NCBI GenBank assembly: GCA_050999295.1 | Contig: JBPCPI010000219.1 | Location: forward strand, 1 to 15,084 | Reading direction: 5' to 3' | DNA from: JACCQS01 sp050999295 | GTDB lineage: Bacteria > Actinomycetota > Actinomycetes > Mycobacteriales > Geodermatophilaceae | DNA length: 15,084 bases | Part shown: piece by piece, positions 11,851 to 15,084 of the stretch | Numbering within the stretch: the first letter of the stretch is position 1 | Layout of the letters: each line of letters starts with the position of its first letter | Position numbers and translations under genes: made by a program | Notes under the pieces: generated by a model | Told to the model about the DNA's origin: nothing | Seen by the model: the letters and a program-made list of their open reading frames with translations, nothing else | Database searches by the model: none

Positions 11851-13205
11851 GCGGGCCAGCACTGGCTGTCGAGGATCTGCGCCTGCGGGTCGAGGACGGC
11901 ACGATCGACACGGTGGTCGTCGCCTTCACCGACATGCAGGGGCGGTTGCAGGGCAAGCGCTTGCACGGCCGATTCTTCGTCAACGAGGTCCTGGAGCATG
12001 GGACCGAGGGTTGCAACTACCTGCTGGCGGTCGATGTCGACATGAACACCGTCGACGGGTACGCGATCAGTTCCTGGGAGCACGGGTACGGCGACATGGA
12101 GTTCACCCCGGACCTCTCCACCCTCCGCCTGATCCCCTGGCAGCCGGGCACCGCGATGGTGCAGTGCGACCTGCGCTGGCTCGACGAGGAGCACAGCGCC
12201 GTACGCCAGTCGCCGCGCACGATCCTGGCCGAGCAGGTGGCCCGGGCAGCGGAGCGGGACTTGGTCGCCTTCGCCGGCACGGAGTTGGAGTTCCTCCTGT
12301 TCGACACCACCTACGAGCGGGCTTGGGCCTCCGGCTACCGCGGCCTCACCCCGGCCAACCAGTACAACGTGGACTACTCGATCCTGGGCACATCACGGGT
12401 TGACTCGCTGCTGCGGGAGCTCCAGAACGGCATGTACCGCGCGGGCCTGACACCCGAGTCGATCAAGGGTGAGTGCAACCTGGGCCAGCACGAGATCGCC
12501 TTCCGCTACGACGAGGTCCTCCGTACCGCCGATCAGCATGCCGTCTACAAGAACGGGGCCAAGGAGATCGCCGCGCAGCACGGCAAGGCGCTCACGTTCA
12601 TGGCCAAGTACGACGAACGCGAGGGCAACTCCTGTCACATCCACATGAGCCTGCGCGGCTCTGATGGCTCAATGGTGTTCGACAACGGAGACGGTCCGAC
12701 AGCGCTGTTCGAGAGATTCGTGGCCGGGGTTCAAGCGACCCTGATCGAGTTCACCCTGCTCTACGCCCCGAACATCAACTCCTACAAGCGATTTGCCCCC
12801 GGCTCGTTCGCGCCGACGGCTGTCGCCTGGGGAAAGGACAACCGGACCTGCGCGCTGCGGGTCGTGGGACACGGGGCCGGGCTGCGGGTGGAGAACCGGC
12901 TGCCCGGCGGCGACGTGAACCCGCATCTCGCCCTGGCCGCCATGCTGGCCGGTGGGCTGTACGGCATCGAGCACGAACTCGAACTCGAACCCGAGTTCGT
13001 CGGCAATGCTTACACGTCTGACAAGCCGACCGTGCCGCGGACACTGCGTGCTGCGCGGGAAGCATTCGCCGCCTCGACGGTGGCTCGGGACTTCTTCAGT
13101 GACGAGGTTGTGGACCACTACGTCAACTACGCCGACGTCGAATTGGCTGCCTTCGACAGCGCGGTCACCGACTGGGAACGCGTCCGAGGTTTCGAGCGCT
13201 TGTGA
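11847..13205 (+). CDS. glutamine synthetase family protein, probable gamma-glutamyl-amine ligase
   Basis: This 452-residue member of the glutamine synthetase family probably joins glutamate to an amine with ATP. Metal and ATP residues are seen in GTELEFLLFD (E146, E148), GECNLGQHEIAFRYDE (E209, E216), SCHIHMSL (H264, H266), SYKRFAPGSFAP (R315), KDNRTCALRVV (R333, R338) and the C-terminal ENRLPGGDVNPHLALAAML (R351). The adenylylation tyrosine loop (NLYDLPP) of housekeeping GlnA is absent and the flanking genes are a permease, an aldehyde dehydrogenase and an SDR. That context fits PuuA/GlnA3 (polyamine) or GlnA4 (ethanolamine) of Streptomyces. The exact amine cannot be told from sequence. Start is GTG at 11847, overlapping the permease stop. 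Confidence 0.9.
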   Translation: MSGPALAVEDLRLRVEDGTIDTVVVAFTDMQGRLQGKRLHGRFFVNEVLEHGTEGCNYLLAVDVDMNTVDGYAISSWEHGYGDMEFTPDLSTLRLIPWQPGTAMVQCDLRWLDEEHSAVRQSPRTILAEQVARAAERDLVAFAGTELEFLLFDTTYERAWASGYRGLTPANQYNVDYSILGTSRVDSLLRELQNGMYRAGLTPESIKGECNLGQHEIAFRYDEVLRTADQHAVYKNGAKEIAAQHGKALTFMAKYDEREGNSCHIHMSLRGSDGSMVFDNGDGPTALFERFVAGVQATLIEFTLLYAPNINSYKRFAPGSFAPTAVAWGKDNRTCALRVVGHGAGLRVENRLPGGDVNPHLALAAMLAGGLYGIEHELELEPEFVGNAYTSDKPTVPRTLRAAREAFAASTVARDFFSDEVVDHYVNYADVELAAFDSAVTDWERVRGFERL

Positions 13206-13265
13206 GTGAGCATCGCAGCGAGGAACGAGCGAGGAGCGGAGCGAACAACGCGAGCGGAGCGAGCC
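13203..13265 (+). repeat. low-complexity GAGCGAG-type repeat at the ligase-dehydrogenase junction
   Basis: The 60 or so bases after the ligase stop are made of variations on AGCGAG/GAGCGGAGCGA, ending in CGAGCGGAGCGAG. Purine-rich junction sequence of this kind is, as far as I recall, frequent between genes in some high-GC Actinobacteria. It is translated in the dehydrogenase frame only if the far upstream GTG at 13202 is used, which gives an unlikely tail (MSEHRSEERARSGANNASGA). Confidence 0.6.
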
Positions 13266-13273
13266 ATGACACT

Positions 13274-14653
13274 GTGAATACCGACTCCACTTTCGAGGTG
13301 ATCGACCCGGCCACCGAGGAACACGTCACCACCGTGGCGCTGGCATCGGTCGAGCAGACCGACGAGGCGATCGCGCGGGCGCGCACCGCTTTCCAGACCT
13401 GGCGGCGGATCGACCCAGCCGACCGAGCTCGGCTGCTACGTCGATTCGCCGATGCCGTCGATGGCGCCATCGAGGAACTAGCCCAACTCGAGGTACGCAA
13501 CTCCGGTCATACGGTCGGCAACGCGCGCTGGGAGGCCGGCAATGTTCGTGATGTCCTGAACTATTACTCCGCGGCACCCGAACGGCTGTTCGGCCGCCAG
13601 ATTCCGGTGGCCGGCGGGGTGGACATCACGTTTAAGGAGCCGCTCGGCGTCGTGGGAATCATCGTCCCTTGGAACTTCCCGATGCCGATCGCGGGCTGGG
13701 GCTTCGCGCCGGCTCTCGCCGCGGGAAACACCGTGCTGCTCAAGCCCGCCGAGCTCACACCGTTGACGGCGATCCGGATCGCGGAGCTGGCGCTGGAGGC
13801 CGGCCTGCCCGAGGACGGGTTCACGGTGCTGCCCGGCAAGGGCTCGGTCGTCGGCCAGCGACTGGTCACCCATCCGGACGTCCCCAAGATCTGCTTCACC
13901 GGCTCCACCGAGGTCGGCAAGGCGATCATGGCCGAGGCGGCGCGCCACCTGAAGCGGGTGACCCTCGAACTGGGCGGAAAGGGCGCGAACATCGTGTTCG
14001 CCGACGCCGATCTGGAGCAGGCTGCGGTGACCGCCCCGTATGCCGTGTTCGACAATGCGGGTCAGGACTGCTGCGCCCGCAGCCGAATCCTGGTGCAGCG
14101 CAGCGTGTACGAAAGGTTCATGGGACTACTCGAACCTGCGGTCGCCGGTGTACGGGTCGGCGCCCCCGCCGAGGATTCCACCGAGATGGGTCCTCTCATC
14201 AGCGCCAGTCAGCGCGACTCGGTCTCCTCCTTCGTCGAGGGCGACGGGGTGGAGGTCGCGTTTCGCGGTTCCGCCCCGCAGGATCGCGGATGGTTCTACC
14301 CGCCCACCGTTGTCCTCCCACGGGCCAGCACCGACCGGGTGTGGACCGAGGAGGTGTTCGGACCGGTCGTCGCAGTGCTGCCCTTCGAGGACGAGCACGA
14401 GGCGATCGAGATGGCCAATGCCAGCGCGTACGGTCTGTCCGGGTCGATCTGGACGCGCGACGTCGGGCGAGCAATGCGGGTGGCCCGCGGAGTCGAGGCC
14501 GGAAACCTCTCGGTGAACTCCCACTCGTCGGTGCGCTACTCCACGCCGTTCGGCGGCTTCAAGGCTTCCGGTATCGGCCGGGAACTCGGGCCAGACGCGC
14601 TGGACAACATGACCGAGGTCAAGAACGTGTTTCTCGCCACCGGTGGGCCGTAG
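13274..14653 (+). CDS. NAD(P)-dependent aldehyde dehydrogenase
   Basis: This 459-residue ALDH oxidises an aldehyde to an acid. Key residues counted from the GTG at 13274 are N134 (VPWNFPM), K157 (LLKPAE), the FTGSTEVGK nucleotide loop (208-216), the general base E232 (VTLELGGKGANIVF) and the catalytic cysteine at 266 in AGQDCCARSR. EEVFGPVVAVLPF and PFGGFKASGIGRELGPDAL mark the C-terminus. Here it would oxidise the gamma-glutamyl aldehyde formed from the glutamylated amine. I chose GTG 13274 because the fold begins with FEVIDPATEE; the upstream GTG at 13202 adds only repeat-derived residues. The next gene starts directly after its stop, with no gap. Confidence 0.93.
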   Translation: MNTDSTFEVIDPATEEHVTTVALASVEQTDEAIARARTAFQTWRRIDPADRARLLRRFADAVDGAIEELAQLEVRNSGHTVGNARWEAGNVRDVLNYYSAAPERLFGRQIPVAGGVDITFKEPLGVVGIIVPWNFPMPIAGWGFAPALAAGNTVLLKPAELTPLTAIRIAELALEAGLPEDGFTVLPGKGSVVGQRLVTHPDVPKICFTGSTEVGKAIMAEAARHLKRVTLELGGKGANIVFADADLEQAAVTAPYAVFDNAGQDCCARSRILVQRSVYERFMGLLEPAVAGVRVGAPAEDSTEMGPLISASQRDSVSSFVEGDGVEVAFRGSAPQDRGWFYPPTVVLPRASTDRVWTEEVFGPVVAVLPFEDEHEAIEMANASAYGLSGSIWTRDVGRAMRVARGVEAGNLSVNSHSSVRYSTPFGGFKASGIGRELGPDALDNMTEVKNVFLATGGP

Positions 14654-15084
14654 ATGGCTCGGGATCGAATGAGCGGCGGCCGATTGGACGGCCGTACCGC
14701 AGTCGTCACCGGAGGATGCAGCGGTATCGGGTTGGCCACCGCTCGACGATTCGCAGCCGAAGGCGCCCGGGTCGTGATCGGTGATGTGGATGAACTGTCC
14801 GGAGCCCGGGTCGCCACTGAACTCGAAGGGCACTTCGTCGCCTGTGACGTGACCGATCCCGCTCACGTTGACGCGCTTTTCGCGGTGACCAACGAGAAGT
14901 ACGGCAGCGTGGACGTGGCCTTCAACAACGCCGGCATCTCCCCTCCCGAGGACGACTCGATCCTGACCACCGGCCTGGAGGCATGGCGTCGGGTGCAGGA
15001 GGTCAACCTCACCAGCGTCTATCTCTGCTGCAAGGCAGCGATCCCGTACATGGTCGAACAGGGCAAGGGCTCGATCATCAATAC
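14654..15084 (+). CDS. short-chain dehydrogenase/reductase (partial, cut by window end)
   Basis: The first 143 residues of a classical SDR are present. TGGCSGIGLA (19-28) is the dinucleotide glycine motif TGxxxGIG, VIGDVDE (41-47) with an Asp after strand 2 favours NAD(H), CDVTD (64-68) is the adenine-ring aspartate, NNAG (91-94) the structural motif, and N118 in EVNLTSVYLCC belongs to the catalytic tetrad. The serine and YxxxK catalytic residues would lie beyond the window. ATG 14654 abuts the ALDH stop; ATG 14669 is a second possible start. In the operon it probably oxidises an alcohol or hydroxyacyl intermediate of the same pathway. Confidence 0.93.
   Translation, partial: MARDRMSGGRLDGRTAVVTGGCSGIGLATARRFAAEGARVVIGDVDELSGARVATELEGHFVACDVTDPAHVDALFAVTNEKYGSVDVAFNNAGISPPEDDSILTTGLEAWRRVQEVNLTSVYLCCKAAIPYMVEQGKGSIIN

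Noticed and set aside
1..15084. CRISPR array, rRNA, tRNA or complete insertion sequence
   Set aside because: No regularly spaced repeats, no conserved RNA-gene sequence and no transposase or integrase motifs were seen on either strand.

Overview
The window looks like chromosomal DNA of a high-GC Gram-positive actinobacterium. The evidence is the GC-rich third codon positions, many GTG starts, 4-nt GTGA/ATGA gene overlaps, an RbpA gene (a family confined to Actinobacteria), and an upstream match to the SigR-type promoter (GGAAT-N18-GTT). I cannot name the genus. There is no rRNA, tRNA, CRISPR array or intact transposase.

Positions 1-5067 form a loosely packed accessory stretch. It holds the 3' end of an unknown gene, a small possibly frameshifted ORF, a GNAT acetyltransferase, a VOC/glyoxalase-like protein, an intact Phd/YefM-RelE toxin-antitoxin (TA) pair on +, and an intact VapBC-like pair on -. 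After these comes a 1.1-kb gene graveyard (about 3380-4470). It contains a frameshifted conserved hypothetical gene, a decayed piece of a LOG-family gene, and the wreck of a third TA module (MazEF type). An intact LOG-family gene closes the section. Three TA modules in 2.7 kb, with pseudogenes between them, suggest a region that has gained and lost DNA repeatedly.

Positions 5183-8973 are a compact + strand run: a DUF998 membrane protein, a glycerophosphodiester phosphodiesterase, a PlsC-type acyltransferase and an Atg22/UMF1-like MFS transporter. The first three overlap and probably act in glycerophospholipid recycling or remodelling. The transporter is preceded by a 12-codon mini-ORF with a strong ribosome-binding site whose stop overlaps the transporter start. 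A perfect 14-bp inverted repeat separates this run from the divergent LOG gene.

Positions 8988-10197 hold a convergent isoprenylcysteine-methyltransferase-like membrane protein and rbpA, with its SigR-type promoter and a strong intrinsic terminator.

Positions 10315-15084 are a catabolic operon: an amino acid/amine permease, a glutamine-synthetase-like gamma-glutamyl-amine ligase, an aldehyde dehydrogenase and a short-chain dehydrogenase cut by the window end. The set resembles gamma-glutamylated amine routes (polyamine or ethanolamine) of Actinobacteria. The amidotransferase-like hydrolase often found in such clusters is absent between ligase and dehydrogenase.

No clearly new multi-gene system is visible. 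The most unusual features are the layered decay of the TA/LOG region, the coupled mini-ORF, and the incomplete gamma-glutamyl amine cluster.
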